A stretch of 64,000 nt of DNA from Pohlia nutans (lineage: Eukaryota > Streptophyta > Bryopsida > Bryales > Mniaceae). The DNA is taken from NCBI GenBank assembly GCA_022496805.1, contig CM040087.1:8816001-8880000 (forward strand), in the 5' to 3' direction. The notes beneath the pieces are model-generated. The model saw nothing but the letters and a program-made list of their open reading frames with translations. It was not told the origin of the DNA and ran no database searches. Below are positions 33,896 through 45,696 of the stretch, piece by piece; within the stretch, counting starts at the first letter, position 1; each line of letters starts with the position of its first letter. The position numbers and the translations under genes are program-made.

Positions 33896-35249
33896 CCTCA
33901 AATTTACTTTTGCTACATTCCATTCAATTTCGAAGTAAAATTTCAAATCTGCTATACTTTTGATTACATTTCTTAAATATTAAGGTAACATTTAGAAAAC
34001 TTACCAACCCTAATGATTTTTTGAAGTGTCCTTGCAGCTCATAGATCATGTGTACCTGCAACAAAGAGCCAAAACATCAATGGGGAGAAACAATAGCACA
34101 ATGACATCACATCAAAGAGTAGGAGAAGACAATACAACATGACATGGTAGAAGAAGACCAACATCATCTAAGACTCGATTAGAAAGCCCGGTATATTGCT
34201 CCTTTTCTACAAATTGATAGATGTTTGTTTTCACATTTTAGGGTAGCACCTTCTTTTGCCTAATTTTCTTTCTTTTTCCATCAATATATGCAGCATTTCT
34301 GATGATACACATTACAAGAGAAATGGGGCCTACGGAGGGCTGCCTCAATGATGGTTGAGCATGTTCAGAAAGGTTCCCAAGAAAGTTCAAGAAAGGTTCC
34401 CAAGCTATGATGACGTGCCCCAAGATTGGCGGTTTAGGAAGTCAAATTCAATCAAATGCTTGCTCGACGGCTGCAGTGGGGAATGAGCTGAGTTGGACGC
34501 CATGCAGGTAGCTGTGCTGCCAACATTAATGAAGAATCCCTGATGTTCCGAGGTGACCAAGTCATTTCTGATGAGCAACAACCGGTCTGAAACCCCTTGC
34601 CCCCGCCAGTGATGCTTCCCGCCCAACCTTCCCGCCGATTTTGGATGACAAGACATTCACATGCCAAAAAGCAGGACGCTTACAACAAAGGGAACGACAT
34701 ATTGGAACTCATGGACGATAACAAGCCCCAAATATTTCGTAATGAAATTTATATGATTTTTCACAATATGATCATTTGAATTTGAGTTTCAGAAGCTTCT
34801 ATCAATTTTGAGTGGGTCGTATAAGGACATTTTAATGTCTTTTTCCTTTCACATGCATTGTTATAATAGTATGAAATTTTTGGTCAGTAAATACATTGAA
34901 CTCTGTGAAGCATTCAATATAGTTTCGCCCAATTTCCCACGATTAGGTTCCGAAAGTGAGAACGGGATGTTCATGCTAACGAAATTCAGAGCAAGTTAAA
35001 TTAAGGACTCCATCTCGTATGTGACAGTTCAAATATACAAAATTGTTTACGTGCCATGAAAAGCAAAACAATGCAACAGCCTACCAAAACACCAATTTTT
35101 TTGTATCATTGGTGTTAGCCTGTTTGTATCATTGATGCCACTTATTTGAAAATTCAGACGCCTTATGTATACTGTGGGCGAGAGTATTTACGAGACACCA
35201 CCAACCCATAATTATTTTGTTCAAATGAGACTCGATTTTATATCATTAG

Positions 35250-35380
35250 AATCAATGAAGAAAAATGCATATGTTGATAAAAAAACAAACAAATGTGAAC
35301 AAAAGGAAGTCTGCATAGAACCTACTCAAAAATGCTAAAAAAATATAAGACCCAATTCAAACTTCTTGGTCCTTTTGGGG
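35250..35380 (-). mobile_element. Right-end fragment of MITE family F
   Basis: The segment ending CTTCTTGGTCCTTTTGGGG and TTAA (35381-35384) aligns with 57490-57605 (shared GAAAAGGAAGTC-like, AGACCTACTCAAAA and GCTTCTTGGTCC blocks). The left end is not resolved. Confidence 0.5.
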
Positions 35381-36129
35381 TTAAGATTTCATACATGAGG
35401 TTCAACGCTTTCTGAGTTAATAGATAACTAACTAAAATATGTTCACACAAATGAGTTTGTCTACTGCATTCTCACTGTAGAAATCAGCTTCACTTGTGAG
35501 TACGAGGTTCAGACTGAATGACATGTTGTTTAAGCAATTTTGAGTAGATCGTTGAGGTACTTAATTTTGTTTGATTTTATTTATTTTGGCATCAACGCAC
35601 GGAATGTTCTTCACTGTTTCCGGTGATATAAGATTTGAACCCCATCTCCAAAATAATCCGTCCACCAATTTTTTTGCTATAACATAATTTCAGACATAAT
35701 TCAACTTCAGACATAATTCGTAGTCAAGTCTATAATCACTTCACAAATTCATTGCTTCGATCACAAGATCCACGAATAATGCAATGATAATCATAAGAAA
35801 ACCCTAATTACACGATTCAATACTGAAATCAAGTTGCGGCAAAATTAGTGACGATCCTTAAATTGAGACGAAAGTCAAAACAATGCGAAAGCCTGCTAAA
35901 ATTCACATTCACAGTTCTCAATTCATTCACAGTTCACGATTGCAGTCCTGTTAACTAGTGCACTTTGATTTCAAAAATTCAGAGCAAACGATTCTTAGAA
36001 AAAAAATTCAATCGGGAATTCATCAGTTCGATCAAGAGAACCTCGAACGAAGAAAAAGCAATAAAAGGAACCCTAATTTATCAGGGAAGAAAGGCAATTG
36101 CGGAACCTCGAATAAAATGGAACACACAC

Positions 36130-36830
36130 CTGCATGATCCCCAAGGCGACCATAGGACTCTTCCCATTCACTCAATGAATCGCTCCGACCTACCAGCAGT
36201 TAGGATTCGTGACATTGAATGGATTGTTTGCCGCAATCCAGCAGCAAGCAATGCTCAAAGAGTCAAAAGGGTCCTGTGGACTACGACGCGCAACCACTTG
36301 CTCAACCTGAAAACCACAAAGATTTGGTTATTTTTTGAACCCTCCGAAAATTCAGGCGACCATTCCCGAAAAAAATATCCAGAAGGATCTGGACACCGCA
36401 AATCTCTTAAACCTCTCAAGCAACAAAAAAAAGTTGGAAGCACTCCATCTTGGAAACCTCGCCTTCAAACATCGAAACAAAACCATATCGACGGCGAAAT
36501 TCAAAAACTCGGAGACGAAACGTTCAAGCCAAAATGGCAGCGATGACGGTGATGGAGATGAAAAACATCGTGGAAATTGTGAGGCGCCTCATGAGAAGCA
36601 ATCAACTCTAGAAACTAGATCAACGCGACGGACAGCATGAATGCGAGGATGAAGGGATGCAAAAACCGCATGTACTTACCCAAGAGCCTGCTTGCCTCCT
36701 TAGAAATTGCTGCCACGCCCCATCCTGTCAAGTCTAGATACCCCTTCACTATCTCCGCAACCTGCTACTCAATCAAATCCCGGAGACGGTCTTGCTTCAG
36801 CTTCAGATTCTAAAACCGCCTCCTCAGGCT
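36130..36830 (-). pseudogene. Possible exon relics of an unknown gene, minus strand
   Basis: On the minus strand, 36306-36130 begins after a GGTTTTCAG acceptor and ends at a CAG|GTGTGT donor, giving 59 codons (VEQVVARRSPQDPFDSLSIA first) with two in-frame stops. Between about 36800 and 36650 the minus strand reads QVAEIVKGYLDLTGWGVAAI followed by SKEASRLLG at a GTAAGT donor, with a TAG upstream. Composition looks protein-like and the stops could be decay products, but I recognise no family. This may be chance. Confidence 0.2.
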
Positions 36831-37424
36831 TTCTTCAGAATCTCCTCGATCTTGCTACCGCTACATGCGAAAGAGACAAGTGAAAGAGTAGTGCAGAGAG
36901 GCGGTTGCTACGCGGGAGAGCTAAGTGAGAATGAACTAGTTATGCGGACAGAAGAACAAGCGGAGTGTGAGAGTCAAGTGCTTGAGGAGTCGTGGGAAGG
37001 AGAAGTTATACCCAAGAGAAAGGGACGTTGATAAGGACTCAGTTGGTTGTGGTCAGCTGATTTTGGGGTAGGCGTGGAGCATGTGGACGTGCTTTGTTAT
37101 TTTTGTCAACGCGTTTGACAAAAGGGTCTTTTACAGTTGTGATTTTGAAGATTTTGGCATGATGTAGACTTTGTTTTATTTTATTTTGGCTTTTTGTTGA
37201 CTTCATTTTTGTTGACTTCGACAAAATACTTAATCTATTTATCTTATTTTTCGGCATTTTTGGGGGAATTATTTTCAGTTGACCGTGCCTTCCTACTATG
37301 GTATTGTGTTGTGATACTATTAGCTCAATGTGAAAATCCAAGAAGGTATGAACTTCTCAAGAGTCACAAACCTTGTCTTTTACATGTAATTATTAGCTTT
37401 TTATTAATTAGGGGATTTTCCTCT

Positions 37425-38578
37425 AGGTACACCGCTGCCTTACAAGAGCTGCCACAACTCATGTGAGCCATCATTCACAGCATGAGAAGAGACAATTCAA
37501 ATATGGTTTGACATTTTGGTCTCCAAAGGGGATTGATGAGGAAGAAATTCATGATGCCACATGGAGATTCAAATTGGTTTACGGTCAGTGGTAGTAGCAA
37601 TCAGTCACCTAAATCCATTCCTTGCAAAGTGTAGAGGCACGTCCATAAATTCAAGTGAAAATTTCTTCCTCTCCATCTGAGCATTGTGTATTCGAGTCAA
37701 TTAGAGTTGGAGTATCTAGGATGTGAGTTGTAAGTTGGCAACATTTGGGCCTCCTACTTGAGCTATGATTGAGTTGAATTCGTGAAACCTTGTGAATTCA
37801 TTAGGGTGTAGAAGCGCATCCATTCTCATTGTAGGAAAGAAAGAGGATGTGAAGAAAGAGGAGCGTAAGTGTTCCGAGAAGCCGGAGGGCAAGACGAAGA
37901 TTGTGCGCAGACTAGAATGGAAATTTCTATGCCTCTATTTGAACATTGTATATTTTAGTGAGGAAGGTGTAGGGAAGGCATGTGGATGTTCTACAACGTG
38001 AGTTGTGAGTTGGAAACTGCCCGTTATTGTGATTGAATTGCATTTGTTTGAACTTGAGAATTCATTAGAATCTACTAATAACTCCTACCAATCGATTGAT
38101 CCTTCTACACTGTAACTCTTTGTTGTGAATTTCGTAAATTGAGGTTAGCTTGTGACGGGTTTCAAAGGTCTTTGTGTAAACTAGGTGTACGCAATGGTAA
38201 AGAATCCAACAACCACATAGTTCGTCGTGGCAAAAGAGAAAAGGTAAAAAGCGAAAGAAAGTCAAGCTCATGAAACAAAAGAGCCCGAAGATTTAGGAGA
38301 AGCTCTCGGAGGGCAAAAAGAAGAGCCCTAAAGACAGGATTAAAAAGAAGCAGGTGGAAAAGGATAAACGAAAGGGCACGGAGAAGAAGACTGTGAACAA
38401 GGAGAAATACCCAAAAGATAGTATGGCAAGGACTGCCTGGAGGTCTAGCGTGGAGAAGAGCAGATCATTGTTGATGGTGAAAGAAAAGGTAGAGTCAGAA
38501 ATGGCTAAAGGTGTGCTATCTCCTACCACCAAGCGGTTGGCCTCCACCAAAAAATCCCCTAGGAAATAAGGCTTAGAG
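37425..38578 (+). other. Decayed coding-like stretch, unidentified
   Basis: At 37454-37596 a frame reads HSQHEKRQFKYGLTFWSPKG then IDEEEIHDATWRFKLVYGQW and a stop. Further on, Lys/Glu-rich frames (for example KKEDVKKEERKCSEKPEGKT at 37829) are broken by many stops. It could be the remains of a transposon or host gene. No family recognised. Confidence 0.2.
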
Positions 38579-38630
38579 GCCAAGTATATTGGTACCAACT
38601 AACACAAACATGCCAAGTCTCTTGCTTTAA

Positions 38631-38994
38631 CCCTTAACTTCCTGGGCGACCCAAAATGGGTCGCGCTGTTTTTAGAACTGAAAATATCTTGAGGAAGGAG
38701 TGCCCGAATGATTCAAAATTTGGGCCAATTTTGTGTAGAAACGAGTTAGCTATCCAATGGTGTAGTCTGATTTGGAGAAATGCACATTGTCAATTTTACA
38801 AAAATCTACAAGTGCTGGGTGGTCACAAAACTGATTGACACCAAACTTTGTAAAGATGAAGGTGACTTGCATATCTACAAGATCTTACGGTTGATTTTGT
38901 AAAAAAGTGAGCTACATAAGTCTGAGCAACATGTATCTCTAACCAAAAAAATCAGGGTCCAAAACGCGCTCAAAATGGTTTATGAAGTTAAGGG
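38631..38994 (+). mobile_element. piggyBac-like TTAA MITE, family H
   Basis: TTAA is at 38627-38630 and 38995-38998. Termini CCCTTAACTTC match inverted. The left end has the perfect hairpin GCGACCCAAAATGGGTCGC, the clearest subterminal palindrome of the set. 364 bp, non-coding. Confidence 0.8.
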
Positions 38995-38999
38995 TTAAA

Positions 39000-39543
39000 C
39001 ATTATCTCTTCAAATGAATATGAATAAGAACTTGAGGAAATTGGCCCAACTGATTCTGAAGATGAAGATACCACAACCTCCATTGACTCCAAATACACGG
39101 ATTCTGATGAATTGGAGAAATTTGTGGAGAGTGAGGACAAAGAAGAGGGCAAGGACAAATAGGAAGATGAAAGTAGAGACAATGGATTGGATGGAGATGG
39201 CGCCGATGGTCATGAAGGTTTGATTTGGAGCACACATCATACCGAATGAACTCATCACTCTTTTGAAGAAAAATGTACCATTGTGCTCTGTGATCTATTG
39301 TCAAATAGGATTTTTTACGGGCAATCCTATTGCGAAATCCAAGCTTGCGGATATAAGTGCATATGGTGTTTCTATGTACATATAAAAAAATTTCAAAGGC
39401 CAAATCCGAAGTTGTAGTAGCGCCCACTCCAACCCAACGCCAAGCCCTGAAACTAATTGAGAGTGTAGTAGATCTAAGTGACTTCTGTAGAATGAAGGGA
39501 AGGGCACGATGGGAGATTAACAGTACACATTTGAGAAGTGGCA
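39000..39543 (+). other. Acidic, broken coding-like stretch split by the Harbinger element
   Basis: Frames rich in Asp/Glu (SEDEDTTTSIDSKYTDSDEL) and a later frame (NELITLLKKNVPLCSVIYCQ onward, then SKAKSEVVVAPTPTQRQALK) are interrupted by stops. The frame reaching 39543 could continue after the Harbinger element at 43796 (KLWEVHCRPI). Unidentified; possibly the N-terminus of another dead transposase. Confidence 0.2.
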
Positions 39544-39751
39544 TTAGAGCATCTTCAATCATGCGCAAAAAAAAGCCGCAAGTCCGGTGCTTCTCCGGCG
39601 GTGCGCCTCCCAACGGCTCCTTTTGTGCTCCAATGCATGCAGGGCACCGGAGGGAGCAGACCTCGCCCCGCCAAACAACCTCCCTGGGCCGACAAGTTCA
39701 CAGTCTTGTTTGCGCTCGCTACCTCACCCCGTTGCTCTAATCAATCTGCCA

Positions 39752-41201
39752 CGATGGCGACGATCGACGTATCCAAGGAAAAAAGGGGAGGAATTTTTCA
39801 TTGGAGGAGGAGCGCCAGCTTTGTTGATCGTTTCTTCACGTTTCGCAGGACCCGATTGCGGGCAATTGTGAGCGTGCGGGTGCGTTTGGGGATAGAATTG
39901 CTAAACACTATCAAGATCACAAGCTGCAGGAGAGGGAGGATAGGCCAACGAGTAGTTTGGAAACCAAATGGGGGGCGATACAAAACGATGTTGCAAAACT
40001 TGTTGTTGTACATTCGCAGGTTTTGAATTTGAAGGAGAGTGGGACATTGCTAGAGGACGTTCTTCAACAAGCGCTGGAGCTCTATCGTGTCAAGCTCCCT
40101 AAGCAATAGGGCTTCTTCTACGTCCATTGCTGGACAATACTGAAGGACATCTCGCAGTCGTTTGAGTCTGCTCTTGAGGTGCGAGCGCAGCAGACGATCA
40201 AGACTCCACCGCCGCAGCCGATGAGGAGGAGGCGCTTGAGCTCGTAGCTGCAAGACGCGTCGAAGCCAACCGCAGTCGATGACGACGAAGAGGAGTACGT
40301 CGAAGTTGACTCCGCTCCAGCCTCTCGGCGGCCGCAGCGTTCGACAGGGAACAAGGCAGCAAATGAAGAACTCCACCGCGCTTAGGTGAAAGAAAGCACG
40401 ATGCGCGCGCAGGCGAAAGCCACAACAGAGATGGCAGCTGCAAATGCCGAGAAAGTAGCCGACATGCGGGATCAAGCTGCCCTTCAGCTTTTCTCCATTC
40501 CGGACAATTCAGCCATGAGCGACATGGCTAGAGAGTACCTCCAGTTGCGCCGCGAAGAAGAGCTCACCAAGGTCGAGCGGCGAATTCAACAGACGAAGGC
40601 GGATCTTTTTTTTGGGCCTTCTGGAGGTGCTGTCAAGCCGCATGCAGAGCCGGGTGCGACCGGAGGCGGTGCAGGCAAGTTGGGTTGTCCGAAGAGTGCT
40701 CCTGGTGTGGCAACCGGTGCCGCATCTAAGGCGAGTGCAGGGGCAGATGCTGTGGGAGCGCACTCCGCAGGAGCTGGTTCGGCAAGCGCAGGCATGGAGG
40801 GAGCCGGCGCGGCGGGAGCAGGCGGGTTGAGATCAGTTGCGGCACTACAACCTCCTGAGGCTGTTTGGTTCTCGGTGGAGGCATCGGATTTCGTCGGCGA
40901 TGACGCAGAGAATTCTCCACGATCCAATCCGGCAATAGCGAGCTCTAGATTGTCTAGTTTTTCCTTCCGCGGTGGAGGAGCTGAGGACACGAGCCAGGAC
41001 TACGTTGTGCGGCATGCAGGAGTGCGAGGCCTCGGCATTCACTGCCTTCCAAATCCCTTTCCGTTTTTTCCTTCAAATTATCAAAATGTGTGGGGATCGT
41101 CTATAGGCTTGGGCGTCGGTTTAGGTTTAGAAGAGGGATGTGACCGTGTGTATGCTCCGACGAGCCCCAACCTGGACAATTTCAGTGGCAGTGGCCATTG
41201 A
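39752..41201 (+). pseudogene. PIF/Harbinger ORF1, Myb/trihelix-like DNA-binding protein
   Basis: Near 39790 a frame reads GRNFSLEEERQLC, an in-frame TGA, then SFLHVSQDPIAGN and ETKWGAIQNDVAKL: the SANT/trihelix helix pattern of Harbinger ORF1 proteins, which bind element ends and help the transposase. Downstream frames are basic (RRRRLSS), then acidic, with further stops at about 40107 and 40244. The last part, 40386-41201, is open for 271 codons and contains a helical segment (SMAREYLQLRREEELTKVER-like), then an Ala/Gly-rich tail of low complexity. Several stops make the copy non-functional as read. Introns could remove some of them. Confidence 0.6.
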
Positions 41202-42224
41202 TTTTGAAATAATATTTACGTTTACAGTTTCAGCGAGATTTTGTTTTCTTTGAAATTGAAATTGCATCCATCCTTCACTATTGTTTTTTTTTTTAATTTC
41301 GGTGAAGTAGTGCCAATGAATTTTAATGTTGTGGCAACGATTGAAATCCTCTCTTGCATTGCATTCGGATGTCTGCTTCTGGGGGCTGTCTGTGCTGATC
41401 ATCCTTTAATGAGCATGAAGATTGTCAAAGCCCTCTTGGAGTCCACATTACAGAAAAAATGATCCTTCACATGGGCCCTCAAAACTCTCTTTATGGGTTC
41501 CTTTGATTGCTTTTAAATTGTGCTTTTGTGTTCAGAGTAGCCACTATTTCCCTATCTGCGCACACCCTTGTGACGTCAAGACTAGCAGTATGAGTCAAAT
41601 ATGATTGGTCAATATGTTGCACATATTCAAGATAGTCATGGGCTGAGGTACAACGAGCAATTTTTTATATGTGATACTTTGAGATTCTGTATTTTTTGAT
41701 TCAAGCAGTAAATAACCTGTGTAATAAAAAAATTGATTTATTTAATGGGCTTCTACCTTGTACTGTTCCAAGTATAATTAGAATACAAAATTGGATTGTA
41801 CTTCTGCCAAACTTGGAAACCTGCATGTAATGTCCAAGATTCGTCCAAGACATGGACATTTTTTTGTCAGAAAAGAAATCCTTGTCCTGCCCCATTTAGC
41901 CCCCAAAAAATAGCTGCAATTATCAAAGTTTAGAGGCCTATTTGAAGGTTAGTTTTTTCTCTAATGTGCCCATGGGCTCGGGTTTGCAAGCGAGGGCCAG
42001 TCTGTACACGGGGCTCATGTGCAGAAATTGCAAGCACAGGAGTCGGTTTGGTTGGGATGAAAATTACACGATACCATTGCGAATTGCAAAGGCGGTTCTT
42101 GAATTTACCATGGTCTGGCTACTGTAATAACACACTGCTAAATTTTTTTATTCAAGATCTAATTTGCATACAATAGGCTCAAAATTACATTTCACTCACG
42201 AATAAGATTCCCCTCTCCTTTACG

Positions 42225-43524
42225 ACAAATGTTCGATCAAGTCATTCCGTAAAGAGAAGTGATTGTCCGTGTTCTCTATCTCGATGGTCTTTTCCCGGAG
42301 CTCTTGGAATGACAATCCTCCACCCATGCAGCCTCCCCTAAGCCCCTGATTAAAAAAGGTTCTAAGTCTAAACCATTCTTGTCCTGTATTAAAAAAGGTT
42401 CTAAGTCTAAACCATTCTCGTCCTGTATTATCATATTGTGCATGATAATACATACTTGAATGATGTCGGTCATAGCCTCAATTTCCCACTATCGACAAGG
42501 GTTGCGCAAGATCCCCTATCGTGCCTGAAGCACACCGAAGGCCCTCTCCACGTCCTTCCTTGCCCCTCTTGCATCTTCGCAAAATGTTTTTTTCTTCTCC
42601 TCTTGCGCCTCATAGATCGTTTGAACAAAACAAGACCACGGGGGGTATATCCCATCCGTGAGGAGGTAGTATCGGGGGTAGACATTACCATTGACCATGA
42701 AGTTCAAGTGCCGACCGTCACCACTTAGCATATCTCTCACAATGGGACCAATCCAAAACATTGATGTCATTGTTTCCCCCGGGAAGGCCAAAAAATGAAT
42801 ACCAAATCCATAGGGACTGATTTGCAATTGCCTCCATAATCACAGAGCGTTTCTTATCTTTGTCTTGGAATTGCCCTTGTCATGCAATGGGGCAGTTCTT
42901 CCACTGCCAATGCATGCAATCAAGTAAAGCAAACATGCCAGGGAATCTTCGTTGGGTGTTAATTTGTAATTGCTTTTGAAGATCTGATTCTGTAGGAAGG
43001 CGACGATATTTACTCTCAAAGCAATGGCGAATAGCATTGACAAAGCAACGCATGGAATCTGTTGCAGTACTCTCTACTAAACGACAATACTCATTGGTTG
43101 CATCAGCATCAACACCATACGCTAGCATCCTAATTGTTGTTATGCACTTCTGAAGAGAAGACAACCCTAGTCTCCCCAAGCCATCACGTTTTTGGACAAA
43201 GTAGGAATCAAAAGCAGTTATACAGTCTACAATCTTCAAAAACAATTTTCTACGCATCCTAAACCGATGACAGAACTTGACATCGTCAAAAACAGGAGTA
43301 AGAGCAAAGTAATCTCTGACCAAGTGTTGATGCCACAATTCCCTGTCTCTGTGCACACACGCCCTTCCCATGCGGCTACCTCTTCTTGGCCTACTCCTCA
43401 TTTCTTCATCAAAGTCACTTGAATCTTGGTGGAGTGTTGCAAGAAAATTCTCCTCTACCTCGTCATCAGAATCATGAAGAGCTTGTTGAAGTTGTCTCTC
43501 AATTTCACCTCGCCATTGCTCCAT
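42225..43524 (-). pseudogene. PIF/Harbinger DDE transposase (DDE_Tnp_4)
   Basis: Begins MEQWRGEIERQLQQALHDSD at 43524. Residues 55-214 include RDYFALTPVFDDVKFCHRFR, GVDADATNEYCRL, and FALLDCMHWQWKNCPIA with the first catalytic Asp. A TGA where the family has Trp follows (about 42872). The frame then reads KRSVIMEAIANQSLWIWY and GLPGGNNDINVL (second Asp), shifts near 42770 to GPIVRDMLSGDG and YLLTDGIYPPW, and reaches DVERAFGVLQAR with the catalytic Glu. A tail with IIMHNMIIQDEN carries a 39-bp tandem duplication (42354-42432). One or more stops and frameshifts make it inactive, but all catalytic residues are recognisable. Confidence 0.88.
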
Positions 43525-43839
43525 TGTGGCAAGGTAGGCATCGCAACAGTTGCTCTACGGAGGCGCCGTCCAGTTCTCTAGAGAAACAAAAAGGAACCCC
43601 AGACGGGAGGGGTTTGGCTTTGAGCCCACCACCGTGGCCAACTGGATGACGTGGCTGGTTTAGGGTTGCGGATGGAGCGGATGGATTGACTCAAGTAGCG
43701 CTGGACCCGGCCCGCCGCCGCTGAGGGTTCGGATCGGAGCTAGTACCTAGGGGATGTCGGGCGCTTTTGCCGAGCGCCGATTGAAGATGCTCTTAGAAAA
43801 TTGTGGGAAGTGCATTGCCGCCCTATTTGATGGAACGTT

Positions 43840-44085
43840 TTCAACATGAAAAATAGGTAGAACCTATATCAAGCGGCCACATTGATTATGAAGATTGCAA
43901 ATATGGCAAAAAAGAAACTCCTACCATTAGAGGACTAGAGCAAGAATAATTTGTAGGTCCACAAGTACCTTAGAGGGCTAGAATAGGAATAATTTGTAGG
44001 TCCTAAAGTGCCATATCCAGCACATTACAACTAAAGGAAGGGACAAGAACCCTGTATTTGATAAAAGAGGAGTCAAAAATTCATA
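43840..44085 (+). repeat. Dispersed repeat T, copy 1
   Basis: The block around CCTATATCAAGCGGCC and GAAGATTGCAAATATGG through TAGAGGACTAGAG matches about 54235-54420 in the same orientation. Part of it appears internally duplicated (AGAGGACTAGAGCAAGAATA then AGAGGGCTAGAATAGGAATA). Non-coding, type unknown. Confidence 0.6.
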
Positions 44086-45129
44086 ATCATGTTAGCATGT
44101 TGTACATGTCAATTCACAAGTAACATATTTTGTAGTTTTCTGACGTGGAATTGGGTTGCTACATTCACAATCTCTGTGCAGTTGAGAAGGTATGTTTTCA
44201 GGATTAACTTACTCTTTCAAAGACACAAAAAAAAAGTTAATTTCTGAAACACTAGAGCATGGCTAGCAGTTGCTCACTGTGCACCAAGTTCACATGCAAG
44301 ATGGTGTGTAAGAAATGAAAACTTCCCTAGCAACAACCACCAAGCATGTTCGGAATAGAGTGCATAATACTACGTTTCTGACTACATGTCACTACATGGG
44401 ACAACCATAATGGTCGAGAATATAGTAGAACGTTCAAAAATGGCGCAAAATTCAGCATGGAGAATCTGAAGCAATTTTAGGCGTGTGAGCAATTTTCGTT
44501 GATGAGCAAGGCACCAGGGAGCCAAGTGGTTCAAAAATTATATTTTTTTAGCAAACTAGGAATTATCTACAATTAAAAGAAAGAGAGCTACTAGACTCCC
44601 CAATGTAGCGCATAGGGCCCATGCGTAAGCGATAAGAGAGAATCGAAGTAGAAGACAAAACTAGCTCCAAAATGGAGCAAATGACTCACTGGAAAAGAAC
44701 AAACAAGATCCGAAAACAAAGGGAAAAGAGCTACTTTTGTGCTAAAAAGGAGTCTTGAAGCAAGCATTTAGTTCCCACGTAGAGAACATCACTGTCCTAT
44801 TAGAACTCCTTTTTGTTCCCATCTGGTTCACCAAATCCTATTGAATAGCACGATCTATTGACCATCATCATGCAACATCTATTCTTTGAATCACCCTGCT
44901 GGCAACCACCACTAGCGTGCTTTTGTTGCAGATTCTACCTCGCATTACCGTTGCTTTCACATCCATTGAAACTTGTCGTTGTAGGAGGAACAAATGGAGT
45001 CACAAGCATTGGATTATAAAACATTGGTGGTGGAGATGGCAACAACTGCGAATTGAGTTGTTGGAATGCGGTCAATGATGTTGGGAGCTGCAGCTGCGGG
45101 TCGAAGAATGTGGCAAAGCTATGTCGGGA

Positions 45130-45236
45130 AGGCCCTGCTCTCCCAAAGGCCTTGCTTTCCCAAAGGTGGAGTCAAAGGCCGTGCTCTCCCGAAGGCCCTG
45201 CGTTCCCGAAGGCGGCCCTGCTCTCCCGAATGCACT
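45130..45236. repeat. 17-bp minisatellite in the transposase 3' region
   Basis: Five or six imperfect copies of a unit GGCCCTGCTCTCCCGAA, one interrupted by GGTGGAGTCAAA. On the minus strand they encode repeats rich in Gly, Glu and Arg at the end of the transposase frame. Confidence 0.7.
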
Positions 45237-45696
45237 TGACGGAATGCGGCCCTGCTCTTCTACAGGCAGCTGTCGACGTTGAGGTGGCGGATGCCGCGAT
45301 GCTGCCGATGCCATTGCCCTCCTTCGCGGCGATGGCAGCTGTGTCCTCCACCGCCGAAGCTGTGGGTCTCCAGCCATGCCCTCCACACCGCCAAAGCACG
45401 TTGGCAGCAGTGCCATCAACCAAACCCTCCACATCGCCGAAGCTCCGCTGCTCCATGCTCGCTCCGCCGTCTGCCAATTCCAAGTCGACGCTAGTCGGAA
45501 GAGGCTGGCGCCTTCCTCGTCGACCACCACCAGCCCTCTTCTCCGCCTGGAGGCGCTCCTTCTCGAGTCGCTTGGCTTGTCGTCGAGTCTTCCTCTCATT
45601 AAAACCTGCAATGCGCTCTTATTTTTCTCTCCTTCGTGCTTCTTTGTTTACAGCTCTCTCTGGAGCTCTGCGCTTTGCAGCTGCCTCATTCTCTTG

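Larger units (their letters stand above)
39547..43792. mobile_element. Full-length PIF/Harbinger element
   Basis: Ends GAGCATCTTCAATC and its inverted copy, flanked by TTA at 39544-39546 and 43793-43795. The 4.25-kb element carries the two genes expected of plant PIF/Harbinger elements, arranged convergently: a Myb/trihelix-like ORF1 on plus and a DDE_Tnp_4 transposase on minus. Both are broken by a few stops or frameshifts, so this copy is non-autonomous, but it is complete end to end and could be the source family for the GAGCATC MITEs nearby. Confidence 0.9.

Noticed and set aside
39002..39613. 203-codon minus-strand frame
   Set aside because: It crosses the left end of the Harbinger element at 39547 and has no protein-like motif, so it is a chance frame.
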